A stretch of DNA of 64,000 nucleotides, from NCBI RefSeq assembly GCF_000224145.3, contig NC_020174.2, positions 3,849,026-3,913,025 on the forward strand. Reading direction: 5' to 3'. Positions 38,201 to 50,300 of this stretch are shown in pieces. Source of the stretch: Ciona intestinalis (taxonomy: Eukaryota > Chordata > Ascidiacea > Phlebobranchia > Cionidae). Each line of letters begins with the position of its first letter. The stretch's first letter is position 1. Under the pieces are notes generated by a model. It was not told the origin of the DNA, made no database searches, and worked only from the letters and a program-made list of their open reading frames with translations. Made by a program: the position numbers and the translations under genes.

Positions 38201-40495
38201 AGGTATACAGATCGGGGTGTAAACAGAACACACAAGCAGTTTCATTTCTTCAGCACATTTCGTCTTAGTCAAAGGGCCGAATTGGATCACCTGCGATAAA
38301 ATCGGACATTGAATAAATTCATGCACAACAAACTAATTTCAACGTTCGTGGGTGGCCTTACATTGGCAACCGCGAACTTCGACATATTTTCACACTAAAC
38401 AAAACTTGAATAATGCTCGATTTTAAAGCTAAACACCTGCATTTCTTAGGGGCATGTTTAGCTTTGCATTTTTTAAACTAAATTACATTTTTTAACACTG
38501 TGTTATCGAAACCGTGTGTGGCTGTTATGCCGTATCTTTACACAAGCAATTATATTCCGTACCGTCGCGTTCAATGTGCATTCAGTTTTGTTGCCGAGAC
38601 GGTCGCGGAAGTGTTAATGAAATTGCTTCGTAATAAAATCAAATTGACGTCCGTTCGAGTGAGACATAAACAGAAACCTGGGATCAAACGACAGCCCTCT
38701 AGCTCGACATGGCAACAGGCAAGTAATAAATATTGCAGGCATTGACGTAGTTAATAAATTCAGGACATTATAGAGTGCCACACACAATGAAATCACCGAT
38801 ATTATCTCACGCGGGCCATGCTTTATACAGGGCCACATACCGTACACTGGGCAGAACTGTAACATTCATAATTAAATAACTGATCGTGTTTTCGCGGAAT
38901 TTTATTGCCAATAATGGTGATAATATACGAAACAAGGTTTAAATTTAGGCTTTAATAATCCTACCCAGAAACATATTTTTAATTATAACGTTTGTTTTTT
39001 ATACAAGAGAAAATGTAAGGACTTATATGATTATAGCCTAAATATGCGTTGCGATATAGATGATTATCAATTGCACGAACGAAAATCAGCAGACGCATGT
39101 AGGCACTGGTGCGTCGTCGACTAGAGTAAAATAGTAGGGTGGGGAAGATACTATTCAAATATCCCGATCGTGTTTTAAACATGGAATATTGTCTGTAGGA
39201 GTCGTAGGGTTACGGTTATATAATTCGTTTTAGTTCTTTGTTTACTAGTATGGGACGAGAAAATAGAATGAACGGTGCGGCCTCATCTTCCCCCACCCCA
39301 CTACATGTATTTTGATCCGAATCCTATTTCACGCAGTTTTTGTGGTTGGAAGATGTTTGCCGAATACTCACCCCAAGAGTCAACAAAACCGATACGCCAA
39401 GTTGAGGTTTAAACCGGTGGCCATTAGTTGTTTTGCGAGGTGTTGTGACTTTCGGAGTAGCTCAAAGGCTAAAATTCGGCACCAAAATTGACTACCGTCT
39501 TTCCGCTACTTTTAGCAACAGTGTAGTCGAATTAAGCACGGGGCGCTTTAGCCAAAGGAGACTACGAGTGTTACGTCATCTCGTCGAAGCGTGTCAAACC
39601 AGAACCGATGCGTGTTAGCTGCCAAGTTTCAAGTTCAGGGTGGTAGGCGTAGAGAACAGAAGTGGCATAAATTGCCCGCAAAACTCCAACGTTTAAAACA
39701 CAACAGTTCGAGCACACCCATGGAGAAGTTTGGATTTTGCGGTCGTGCTTTGACAAAGCTTAAGCGGGTTTGGACGTTTAAATAGGAACGTCCTGATTTA
39801 GCCGCACAGCGAGCATGCAAATCTCAGATTACGATGCACGGTTAGTTGACTGAGAACTGGATCTCTGCAACTAACACGCTCGCAATTCCAAGTGCGTGTG
39901 TTATTTGCAACACCTGCAAGTTTTGGTAAAGATCCATTTATCCAACACGTATATAGCACGCTAGGTTATCAGTATTCACTTGCGTGAGCACCGTTTGTAT
40001 ACATTCAGTTTACTGCACACTTGAATGGCCGTTTAACGTCATTTGACCAGCTGTATTTTACGGGAATCCTTGTAACCATTAAACGGTTTGTCTAAGAATG
40101 ATTATTCTATGTTTTTAGGAGCTTTTACCACGTGCGTCATCGCAAATATTATTATTAGTATAACATACTGCGAATGCACTTACCGACTGGGCAGCTTCTT
40201 TTTGGTCGTATATGTAGCTGGGCGACACGGACATATCGGTAAAATTGTAACCAATATCAATGCACATCGGTACTTGGATAGGTTCGCACATCCCAGTCCC
40301 TTGTCTGCCGCTCAAGCCCGAGATCGGTGGCTTTCGTCGGCCGGACAAGGACGGTCCGTTGTCGGCGTAACGAACTGCCGATGTTGGTACCAACATGTCG
40401 CTGGCAAGCAGCATGGCAAGAAATGTTAGAGCAACTCCAGACCCCCGACACTTGTTGGTCCATAAATAACTTCGAAATAGTTTTATTATCTGCAT
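26291..40495 (-). CDS. Frizzled receptor, Fz5/8 class, 8 exons
   Basis: This is a seven-helix Wnt receptor of the plasma membrane that signals through Dishevelled. Minus-strand exons are 40495-40184, 38290-38172, 38014-37696, 29095-28872, 28605-28462, 28181-28055, 27791-27609 and 27382-26291. They total 2520 nt (839 residues) with matching phases. A signal peptide follows the chosen start. The cysteine-rich domain (about 70-184) keeps all ten cysteines: CEPI, MCID, TKC, LVCS, PIC, PPC, FIC, AGC, FDC and PPC. The pre-helix motif [11 protein letters not shown], then [29 protein letters not shown] and [13 protein letters not shown] follow. The Dishevelled-binding KTITSW is at 569-574. Close similarity in helices 2-5 to vertebrate FZD5/FZD8 supports the class. 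The tail is long (about 265 residues), His-rich near 26530-26560, and shows no clear PDZ ligand. The open frame extends upstream to an ATG at 40798, so a longer start is possible but would bury the signal peptide. Confidence 0.93.
28249..28427 (+). mobile_element. decayed short inverted-repeat element in a Frizzled intron
   Basis: The left end GTAGTGTGGGGTAAAATGG and core pieces (GTGATTTTAACAATTACCAA, GGGAATACGGTTATAT) match the family with many changes. The right end is poorly preserved. The copy lies between the exons at 28462-28605 and 28055-28181, and it looks older than the others. Confidence 0.6.
28688..28718 (+). repeat. poly-T / poly-G simple repeat
   Basis: A run of T is followed by G2-A-G10-A-G3 inside the Frizzled intron between exons 4 and 5. 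The G-rich strand could in principle form a quadruplex. Such runs also suffer length errors in sequencing. Confidence 0.7.
29096..37695 (-). other. 8.6 kb third intron of the Frizzled gene
   Basis: Exon 3 ends at 37696 in phase 0 and exon 4 begins at 29095 in phase 0, so no further exon is required. I found no independent gene inside. Unlike the smaller introns it has no recognisable copy of the short element. It is a plausible home for enhancers. A 90-nt exon-like segment at 29487-29576 and two overlapping open frames near 31.6-32.0 kb are noted elsewhere. Confidence 0.75.
39131..39306 (+). mobile_element. short inverted-repeat element (MITE) in Frizzled intron 1
   Basis: The left terminus is TAGTAGGGTGGGGAAGATAC and the right terminus is CTCATCTTCCCCCACCCCAC. 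The core reads TCCCGATCGTGTTTTAAACA and GGGACGAGAAAATAGAATGA. Part of the segment after the left terminus is missing. Confidence 0.85.
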
Positions 40496-42824
40496 GAAAA
40501 TGTTGTCGACGGCAGTGTTAAGTCTGGTAAATGGGCTTGGTCCAACTGAACGAAACTGGGGTGATACAAAACGTGTACCTAACGTCGCCAAACGTTCGCA
40601 CCATGCTTCTTTATGTTTACAAGTACATAATGTTGCTGTATCTTGCAACCGGCTTTCTAGCATTGTTCTCTGTTCACAGTAATTTGTGTCTTCATACATT
40701 TGCATGAACTCAGTGTCATAAGTTTTGCCTTGACTTTGCTCTAGAGAACATTGAGATCGAATCAGCTCTGAATCTTCCATTAGGTAGTCCAACTTCACGG
40801 TACAGCTACAAACCGGTAAATGTCGCTTCCGTGTGCTCTCATTTTCCTAACTGAGCTTGTGTCTGTCGAATAAAACGTTTTATATCGTATGAAAAAAGGC
40901 ACTACCACTGTAGAAATAAAATGATCTCCAACTCGCGACAAACATTCCTAAACCACGAACGAGGTACTGCTTCCACTTCTAGCAAACGTCTTTTACTTGT
41001 TGTTGCCTGTGCTATGCAGTCACTCTAGCAATTAAAAAACTGCACCTAACGTTTCGATTACCGCAAGCGCGTGAAAGCGCCTCGAGTCTGTCGTATATGC
41101 CTCTCGCGATTGCCTCTCTCGGTCTCTTTTCTCTCACACACAATCGCTCGCATTCCGTGTTAGGCCAGCAGTGCCCGGGAAACGCACAGCGGGACTGTAT
41201 TTCAAGATTCCTCTGCTTGCCGGGAACCGCTTGACTGGAGGTGTCCTAACCCCGCATGTTTACGGAGCGACTGTTTTTCTGCAGAGCATATTTCGCTTTC
41301 AGTTTAAAGCCAACGCTTGAAGCGTCTTCAACTTGTTACTATTCCCTCGATAACAATGCCTAACCCGTTCTGAACCAATTCGCTAAAACAGAATGCCGCG
41401 TGCCTAAAACCACCGACGTTGTTGAAATATGACATTGCAAAACGCACCTAAAATAAGCGACACTTTTGATGTTCTGCTCAACAAAGAAATAAAATCTCAC
41501 GATGCGCATTTCGAAACCCCCTGACAAAATCACATTTTATCTACGTTTCTAAAAGCATTCTTGAAAAAATCAAACATCAATTCACCATATACACATAAGC
41601 GCAGAGGACAGACACATATCTTTCAATAAGTAATTGACAAGAAATATTAACATCGGATCAATAGCTCGACAGTAACTGTATAAACATCCCTCGGTTTTAT
41701 CAAAATATCTCCCGACAAACTAATCCCTCGACTGCTATAGAGACAGATCCCGGTTCACCAGAGATTTCTTTTACATCGACTAATGAAAAGCTACATATAC
41801 CTTTCATGGGTAAAGGAAATGTATTCAAAACAGCCGAGGAGACAGCTCGTGCCCAAGGTTATACTGCCACAATAGCAGTTGTGATTTTAAACAAAAATAA
41901 TATTTTCGTTGTCATTGGTCTCCCACAGAATTTGGCGGCTTCCACTGGGGCACTGCCAAGCAACTATTGTTAACTATCGTTTGTGTTGAAATCCTTCCGA
42001 TTTTAATACAATTGCCGCGTCAGTTGCGACTTTCCTAATCGGCTTCCGAACAAGGAATCCAAATCTCGCTCCACATTTCAACACATTCAGAGACGTCCTC
42101 TGACGAGACACAATAATAAGCTGAACTTTCTATTCTATCGTATATATGTTTAGGTTACCATTCCCAGCACATTCGCCAGCGATGCGATAAAGTATGCACA
42201 ATGGACACTTATATACATACCGTCTAATAAACTCGTGTGCTGGTATCAATATACCAATTTATACCCACCCCCAAAATAACGACACCGTTTAGGCTGGTCG
42301 CCTCCACACAACAGACCGCATAGCTCGTGTTTGAAGTTACAACCCGGTTTGTTTTCTGCTATCCGGTCAATTGAGCTCAGGCCGGTCAGCGCGGCGGGCC
42401 CGGGGTCGTGGGCTTAATTGGCTCCGTGTCTCGTTCCGCGGTCTAGGAGACTGACCGACATGCTCCACTTGCAAAGCACATAAAGCTGGCCAGGTGATAT
42501 CGCCTGCATACATTGCTTGTTGTCGGACAAGGTAGGGTCACTCGGTAGCTACATTCCCGGGTGCCACTTTGTTTTGAAAGGATCTTGTTTCCGCACTAAA
42601 TTACCTATTTACGGCTGACTGCCCAGTCGTGCTCCTTATCACTGGTTTGTCGACAAATTAAGACAAACTATCCAGATTAAACCGCATTTTGTTAACAAAC
42701 ATGCGTGTCGGTTTGAACAAAAACGTGGTCAACCTTTTTGTACTCGTTTTACTTCGTATCTGAATATTAAACAATGACCTACAAATTGACCTACATTTAC
42801 AGCACCTTACTCCGAAACTCACGT

Positions 42825-43019
42825 ATAGTACTGTGGGGTAAGACGGGACACCTTTAGCACGTAATATACAAATATCCTGATCGTGTTTTAAACATTTAAA
42901 ATAGTCTAAGAGAGTCGTGAGGATACGGTTTTATAATTTTTTGAATGTTCTTTGTTTACTACCAAAAGAGACGAGAAAATCAAACGAAAAGGTGTCCCAT
43001 CTTTTCCCACCCTACTATA
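42825..43019 (+). mobile_element. short inverted-repeat element (MITE), first of an inverted pair
   Basis: This is a complete copy with left terminus TAGTACTGTGGGGTAAGACG and right terminus GTGTCCCATCTTTTCCCACC ending in CTACTATAT. The core AAACATTTAAAATAGTCTAA is slightly decayed. The right end runs straight into the next copy. Confidence 0.85.
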
Positions 43020-43197
43020 TACACCTTTTCATTATATTTGATTGTTCCATTTATAGTAGTGAACAAAGAAAATTTAAGGATTTATAAAACCGTATTCTTA
43101 CAACTCCCATAGACCGTTGTTAATTGTTCAAAACACGATCAGGATACTTGGACAATATGTCCTAACGGTATCCCTTCTTCCCCACCCTATACTATAA
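43020..43197 (-). mobile_element. short inverted-repeat element (MITE), second of an inverted pair
   Basis: It is oriented opposite to its left neighbour. It starts with ACACCTTTTCATTATATTTG and so lacks most of its own left terminus. The core CTCCCATAGACCGTTGTTAA is intact and the right terminus CCCTTCTTCCCCACCCTATA is present. Confidence 0.8.
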
Positions 43198-44147
43198 ATG
43201 CTACAGTTCCCGTCCCATGCGTGTTTATAACCGCTACAAACTTGCCGAAACGACCACGCTAAGTTGAGAACTGTATTATACCTGTCGAACGCCTGCCAAC
43301 TAAAACAAATTTATGGCTGTCCCGTTAACACCTCAACCTTTGCGCTTGTAGCATGGAGCCGTCGAAGGGTCGGAAGTGTTGGTTTTAGCTTTAAATTAAT
43401 TTACGAGAGCGACGCTGGTTAATGAGTGACACGTCTGCCTATGGCCTGAGTGCTTTCGTTGAAGCATCAGTGGAAATTTATCATGGAACGCACCAGCTTT
43501 ATCGGCAGTACAAATTTGCCCATACCCGGCCGAGTGGTCGGTCAACATAACTCGGAATATTCCTACAGGTTTTACCGACGGGAAGGAACAATAGAACGTC
43601 GGAAATCTTTTGCGTTTACAAAACACAATGCTTCGAGAATTTCACCATAAACAAGAATCTTAAATTATACTTGTAAGAATTCTTTATTGTTTCGTAAATC
43701 ATACACTATTAAAAAATTACTAAAACAGCTGTCTTTCAATTTTCAGTACCTCGCTAGGTGAAAAGTACAGGGGGTATCATAATAAATTCGCGTCCCACCA
43801 AAGTATGTAATTTAACTTTCCCTGTAGAGCTATGTTAAAGATGTGTTTCGGTTCCGATACCACGCTGCCACATTTTTTATTGTATCCAATTGAGTGGTGC
43901 ACATTGTGTGCTCTATATTGGGATTTATTTTTAGGTTTTAGTGCCCGCCAAACACGCCTTTAAAAGGCAGCAAATAGCTGTACGGCGATGTATTCATGAA
44001 CGCTACGTGAGGCTTTTCGTTCAAGCTTAAGTACAGACTGCACCCTAAGTCATAGGTTGTGTAATGCGATATGTAGGCGGGCACTGAAACAAAGGCCCTT
44101 CGACCACGAACCGTATATGCTCCAATAGTTTAGTTGAGGCGTACAAA

Positions 44148-44662
44148 CCGCTTTCAGTCCATTCATAGTCAGTAAAAGTAAAACAAAAAAAAAAACAGAA
44201 AAAAGGAATGAAAACTGGCCGCATTTTTCTCAATTGAAAGGATTGTTAAACCGCTTTCAGTCCATTCGTATTCAGTGAAAGTAAAACAAAAAAAAAACAG
44301 AAAAAAGGAACGAAAACTGGCCACGTTTTTCTCAATTGAAAGGATTGATAAACCGCTTTCAGTCCATTCATATTCAGTAAAAGTAAAACAAAAAAAAAAA
44401 CAGAAAAAAGGAATGAAAACTGGCCGCATTTTTCTCAATTGAAAGGATTGTTAAACCGCTTTCAGTCCATTCGTATTCAGTGAAAGTAAAACAAAAAAAA
44501 AACAGAAAAAAGGAACGAAAACTGGCCACATTTTTCTCAATTGAAAGGATTGTTAAACCGCTTTCAGTCCATTCGTATTCAGTGAAAGTAAAACTAAAAA
44601 GAAATCAGAAAAAAAGGAACGAAAACTGGCCACATTGACCCCAATTGAAAGGAGTGTTTTGG
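44148..44662 (+). repeat. minisatellite, five units of 102-103 bp
   Basis: Units start with CCGCTTTCAGTCCATTC at 44148, 44251, 44353, 44456 and 44558. Each contains AAGTAAAAC, an A-run, AACTGGCC and CTCAATTGAAAGGATTG. Units 1 and 3 are 103 bp and share variants (TTCAT, GTAAAAG, GGAATG, GGCCGCA). Units 2 and 4 are 102 bp and share others (TTCGT, GTGAAAG, GGAACG). Unit 5 resembles the second type and degenerates at its end. Open frames across it are by-products of the repeat. Confidence 0.95.
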
Positions 44663-47367
44663 TTGACATCGGGAACCAATATTTGCACACCTTATCGCGG
44701 AAACGGGAAACGGGGAGACAAGGCCAACCCCTGTCACTTCCTTGGTATGCTCACAACATGATACAAGTCTAATAACGAAACGAGTGTAAACGTGTTGTAA
44801 CAAATAACTACCACTCTGGTATATGCTTCCAGTTGGGTTCGACTTTTCACACAATAGGCGACGAAATAACATACATTGTAAAGTACGTGGTCTTTGGCGT
44901 CAATCCGAACGGTTTAAGCCCTTATTTATTCGCACCTTCGATCCTTAGTTGTGAAGTGAAGCGCTTCGTTGCAGTTGCGCTTGAAACAACATTTCTAATC
45001 CCAGGACAGGAACTGAACACCTGTTGTCACCCAGGCCGTTTTTTGATATCTTTACTATTTCTCGTATAAGCCAGAAGCAGCGCACGGAACAGCATCTTTG
45101 GCATAACATCTGGACACATTGAAAATTGGCGTCACCGTGCGTCAGCGTCCTTACGTCGTCGACGCAAATTACAGGCGTTACATTATAATGTGTGTATAGT
45201 TTTATTGTAATGTGCGAGCGCTCGAATAATAAAAATAGATTAGCGTAATAGCTAGTTTGCGGCCTCGTGAAAGGGTATGTACGTATTGACTTCCAAACGC
45301 GTAGGTGTCGCATTGGGAATAAAGGTGATAGCATTTACTTAAAAAAACACCCCCTTTTCTGTGAACCTCAAATTTTCCACTGTCTGACAATCTTCGTATC
45401 ACACAGGATACTTGCCCCTCAGGTGCTATTTTCTTTTTAACGCCATGCAACGTAATAAATCTTCATAAAGTTAGCTTAGCTGGGTCGGCTAATAAATCTA
45501 TTCACGCCACTATTGTTCTGTGTGGGGTTAAGTCGTTTTAAATAAACCTCGGTCATTTCGAATGGGTTCATTGAGTAACATAGAAGGTTGAGAACGTTTT
45601 TTTCGACGCCAAATCGCTTTGTGGTGGTTGATGTACGGCCTACGTCGACGGTGGGTTTATTCGGGCCTAATCTATCACACAAAGCAAGCACCGATTCGTG
45701 ATGACTTGGCTTACACAGGACGGTGCTGGAAGCGGCTGAACGCAACTGAATGGCTTCTTTGCTCGGCCCTATCTGCCCACTTCGTCACTGTGGTCCAGGT
45801 CAACAGTTCATGATACCACTCTGAAAAAACCCACACGCCATAACACTCGTAAACGATGCGTTATTTCTGCATCCGGTGAAACGGTAAGGCGGAATTCATT
45901 ACATTCCACTGCTTAAAAAATACCAAACAATGAATGTCATGTTCTATCTGTCTCTCATCCCTTTTACTAATTCAGTTCTCAATTGCAAAACTCGTATATT
46001 TAAACCAGCAGCGATTAACCAATCATCCACAACTGTTTATGCTTACCAAGAGCTACAACTTTGGACGAGCTGCATGTAAACGTATAATGTGTACCTTACC
46101 ACCCTCTAAACCTAAACTATGGCCAACGAGAAATGCTAAGCCTCAGCAAATAGATAATCTGTCAACGACGTACCTGTGTGTGTAGTGACGCTCCGACACG
46201 TGATAGGTTATTCGAACACTCCGTTCGTCAGTTCATAAATAACCAAGCCGTCGCTTTCGACAATTTTACTGACTCAGGTGCGAAAATTCGTAGAGGACCT
46301 TACTTGTCTAAAAGCAATACAGATGAAAACAGCCGTTGCCCTCGGATTGCAAAATACCGTATATATAATTATTTGGGGACTAAGAAATCAGGAAAACAGA
46401 TTACCCAAATTGTTGCAAAATGTTTCAAAACTTTAATAACTGAAACCAAATTTGATAACAAAGGATTGGGCTAGATATGGGCGGGAGGCAATACTTCTTT
46501 GAGCCCGTTAATAATTAACGTCGTTTGTCAAATCGCCTCTTTTCTGCTAAGCCTGTTTGCACACCGAAGGCCCGGCATTATAGACTAACACAAGCCATCA
46601 GTGGTCGTCCCGCAATTTCCCACCGCAATATCCGAATTGAGTTTTATTGGTCACTTATTCCAATACCTAGTTACGCACCTTCTTGTCTGTGTCCACGCTG
46701 TAAACAATACTATTGGCTGACCCTTTGCCTATACAAACTAGGATCTTTTAACATTGTAAATAGATAGTCTGCAATCTTCGGCTTAATATATGTATTTAAT
46801 ATTGGCAATATAGGTTCACACAGTTTTTGTTTTATATATAAAAGGTAAACGCCCATGCGTAACCTATTTTGTATAGCCCAACCTCTCATTTTCTAAAACA
46901 TAAAATGTACTTTTTGGGTATATAGATTTATGTATACAGACACGAAATTTTAATTTTGCCTCACCTTGGTACACTTGAGCTAATTACAAATTAAACGCAA
47001 AAAATACTTTGAGCACCTTGCTATTTTAATTTATCCAAAGTTTAAATACCTGCCTCCGCGCTGACACCCGGCGATTGGAATTTTTAACCGAAACTACCAC
47101 CAATAAAAGTATTGTTTATAGCCATATACGGACTCTGCTTATAGCGAATTGATTGAATATGTATTGTTTGACTCAAGACGTTTGTAATTGGTATGATATG
47201 CTACTTCATTTTATTAAATTTTAACTTGCTTTGATTATCAAAATTTTATGAAAACTAAACTTGAATTGTTCTTTAAATGGGGAAACCACCAATAAGGCGC
47301 CAACCCAAAATTACAGAAAGTTTTCTGTTTAGTAAACACACGATTTAAACATCTCACACAAATATTT

Positions 47368-50300
47368 ATGATGCTAAATAGTAACATGGATCAAGCCCAG
47401 TTCCTCACTCAACGGAATAAATTTCTTCAGGTTCGTATTTTACATATTATAGCTAAATTACGTTACTAATTCGTCTGTTTTTCGCCGTAGTTTTTTTTTA
47501 GTATGTTTGCATAACGGAAAATTCGAATAACTTAAAAGAGAACTACTGGGTTGGAGCAATTGCCAATAAGTGTCTTACCCAAGCACAGAAACGCCCATAA
47601 TAGTAGCAGGATCGGGCTTTGAACTTGTAGCCTCTGGTCTAGACACCAAGCAGATTTTTCACAAGCAGTGAAGCACCACTTCTTTTAACAACTTCTTAAT
47701 TTTCAGATCGTTGAAGAGTTACGACACTATAGAGTGATGAATGAAACATTGGAAGGAAAGATTGCTGTTTTGCATGGTGAGAAGATTGGACTTGGTGATG
47801 CTGCTGACAAATATCAGTCCATGTTAAAAGTAAGTGCATATGTGGTGTACATTGTTAACTGGTCATATAAGGATAAATAAGAGTCACTATTCGGACTGTT
47901 CCTTTTTTTGCAATCTTAATGTATAAAGAGTTTAATATACCTACCAGTGCATATAAAACACTGACCAAATTGAAAATAAGGGTGTAGTGTAACTAAAACA
48001 ATTTTAGTTAAATATTCCTACATTGTCTCACAGATAAGCCTGTTTAGTCAGGTGCAACAGTTCACAGAAAACTGTGTCCCTTTTTCCATCAATTATAAAA
48101 GAATCACTGGTTTCAACAAATGCCCGTCAGATACTAAAGCAAAAAAATGTTTTCTTTCTAGAAAAGTGAAGAGAGATGTTCTGAATTAGAGCAGCAGTTG
48201 AAACAACTTGGTGGATTTAACCGTGACTCCAACTTGTTGGAAGAAAACAGTAAACTTAAAGTTGCTCTTTCTGCTGCTGAATCCTCAATTAAAGAGCTGA
48301 AGTCAAAAATTGTTGGTTTCAGTGCTATACGGTGAGGTTTATTGTTATGTTGTATTCCAATACGCTTATAATGGGCTACTGTTTACCAATTAAGATTGCC
48401 ATAGCTTTATAAAGAGTGGGTAACACTGACTTTGTCTGTTGGATTATATAAGCTATCTTCCATTGAGGAAATATGCGGTTTTAAACCACTATCTCGCAAC
48501 TGTAAATTTTAATTAAACCATACCAGCTCAGAAGTTCATTTTTTGAAATAAATTTTATAACATTTTATTTATAAGTACGGATCTGGAAAAAAAGCTTGAG
48601 AAAAGTGAGAAAAAGTTGGTAGTGAGCATGAAGTCTTGCGATTCATTTCTGAATAGAACTACTCAGTTTCAATCCACAGCGCAGAAGTTAGCGCAACAGC
48701 TCCAACAGGTTGTAATTTTAGTGTTGCAATTAGATATTAGCATTTTGCAACATGATCAAATTTTAGCTGTATAATATGCAGGTATTTGGTTTCACATGTT
48801 TTCCATTAGTTTATAACTCCAAAAAGCAGTCATTTTGCACAATGTAAATATTAGAATATGTCTATTAACAAGTTATAGCAACCATTGTAATTAGTAATTA
48901 GTTTTTTAAAACAGGCATGAAATTAAAATGGAATAAGATTTAATTACAGTAACACCAGTTCATTTCGTTGTTCAATTAAGGTCCTTTTTTCTGTTTTTTT
49001 AACCTTTTATCAAATAATTCATTCCATATAATTAGACCAGTGCAGTACAGTCAACTTTAGAAAGAAACATTGAAGCGTCCGGTAACATCATTCGAAACTT
49101 AATTTTGGTTAAAGAACATCAGAAGTGCATTATTGAAGATCTTAAAAAAGAAAAGAAAAATCTAGTATTTGAGGTCTATATTAGTTTGAGCAGTTGTTTG
49201 TAAATGTTTCAGTATTTAATACAACAGGCTTTTTCTGTAAGTAAACAGTTTGTAAGGTATTATGGTTTATTCGTGCCGTAGCATACTTGATTAATGTACA
49301 TACCTCTAACACAGCGGTTTTGGGTTTAAAATGGTTAAATATATATAGATAAAAATGTAAAAAATTACCCCAACTTAAGGTGTATGAAAGGGAACACCCG
49401 TGTCTACACTATAGTTTTCTAGAAATGTTATGAGAATATTCTGTATATATTAATTATATGATATTTCATACTTATTTTATTGGTAAATTAAGGTGGCAGA
49501 GTTAAACAGCAGACTTGCTCTTAAAGAAGAAAGCAATGGAAATCAAAGCAAGAAATATGAACAAATTAATATACAGGTAAAATGTGATATGGGTTCAAGG
49601 CTCTTCGCTGCCACCATTGTGGGCGTATGTGTCCTTATAGCAATTGCCCAGTAGTCACTAATGGGTTGTCCAAATTATCAGCCACAAATAAAAATGAAAA
49701 ACATGCCCAAAAAATAATCACCCACAAAGTAACATACTTGGTAATTCGTAAGCCGACACGAGGTGTATGAAACAGAACATCCATGTTTAAAGACTGTCAT
49801 TCCCGGCCACGCGAGGATAAAGTAAATAAATTACAATCAAGATATAATTAATAAATATGAGAATAAGCAGTCCAATGTAACGTTGAGTCAGTTCGTTTGT
49901 TTTATAATTAGTTTTCCATTCAAGGTCTTAATACAGTATTGATTAAATCAATATAGCTAATGGCCCTAATAAACTATCCAAGTACACTTATCATAATTCA
50001 TCAAAAAATTCTATTTATAGTTAGAATCCGCTGTTGGAAAAACGAAAATGTTGCAATTGGAAAATCAAGCCTTAGAAAAACAGCTTGAAATCTCAAAAAC
50101 AAGTTTATCTGAATCAACCATTGCCATGTCCAAAACAAACCAACTGCTAGAGAGAAATGAACAACTTGGCAATAAAACTATTTCTGGTAAGTATAGATCG
50201 TAAAATTCATTTTCCAAAGTAAATAAACTAGTTTTAAAGCTAAAGTGTGGTTTTCGTATTGGTTACTCTAAAACCTTATCTATGTTTGACGAGATTTCAC

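Larger units (their letters stand above)
40496..47367. other. spacer between the divergent Frizzled and coiled-coil genes
   Basis: I see no supported gene here. The two neighbours are transcribed away from each other, so both promoters should lie in this 6.9 kb. A pyrimidine-rich, CpG-containing stretch at about 41098-41160 (CTCTCG and TCTC repeats) could be promoter-like. The spacer also holds an inverted pair of short elements (42825-43197) and a minisatellite (44148-44662). Confidence 0.5.

Noticed and set aside
44045-44438. Repeated Phe-rich minus-strand frames
   Set aside because: They are read-through of the A-runs in the minisatellite units.
46178-46474. 98-codon open frame on the plus strand
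   Set aside because: No motif, no convincing splice partners, and a similar length is expected by chance in AT-moderate DNA.
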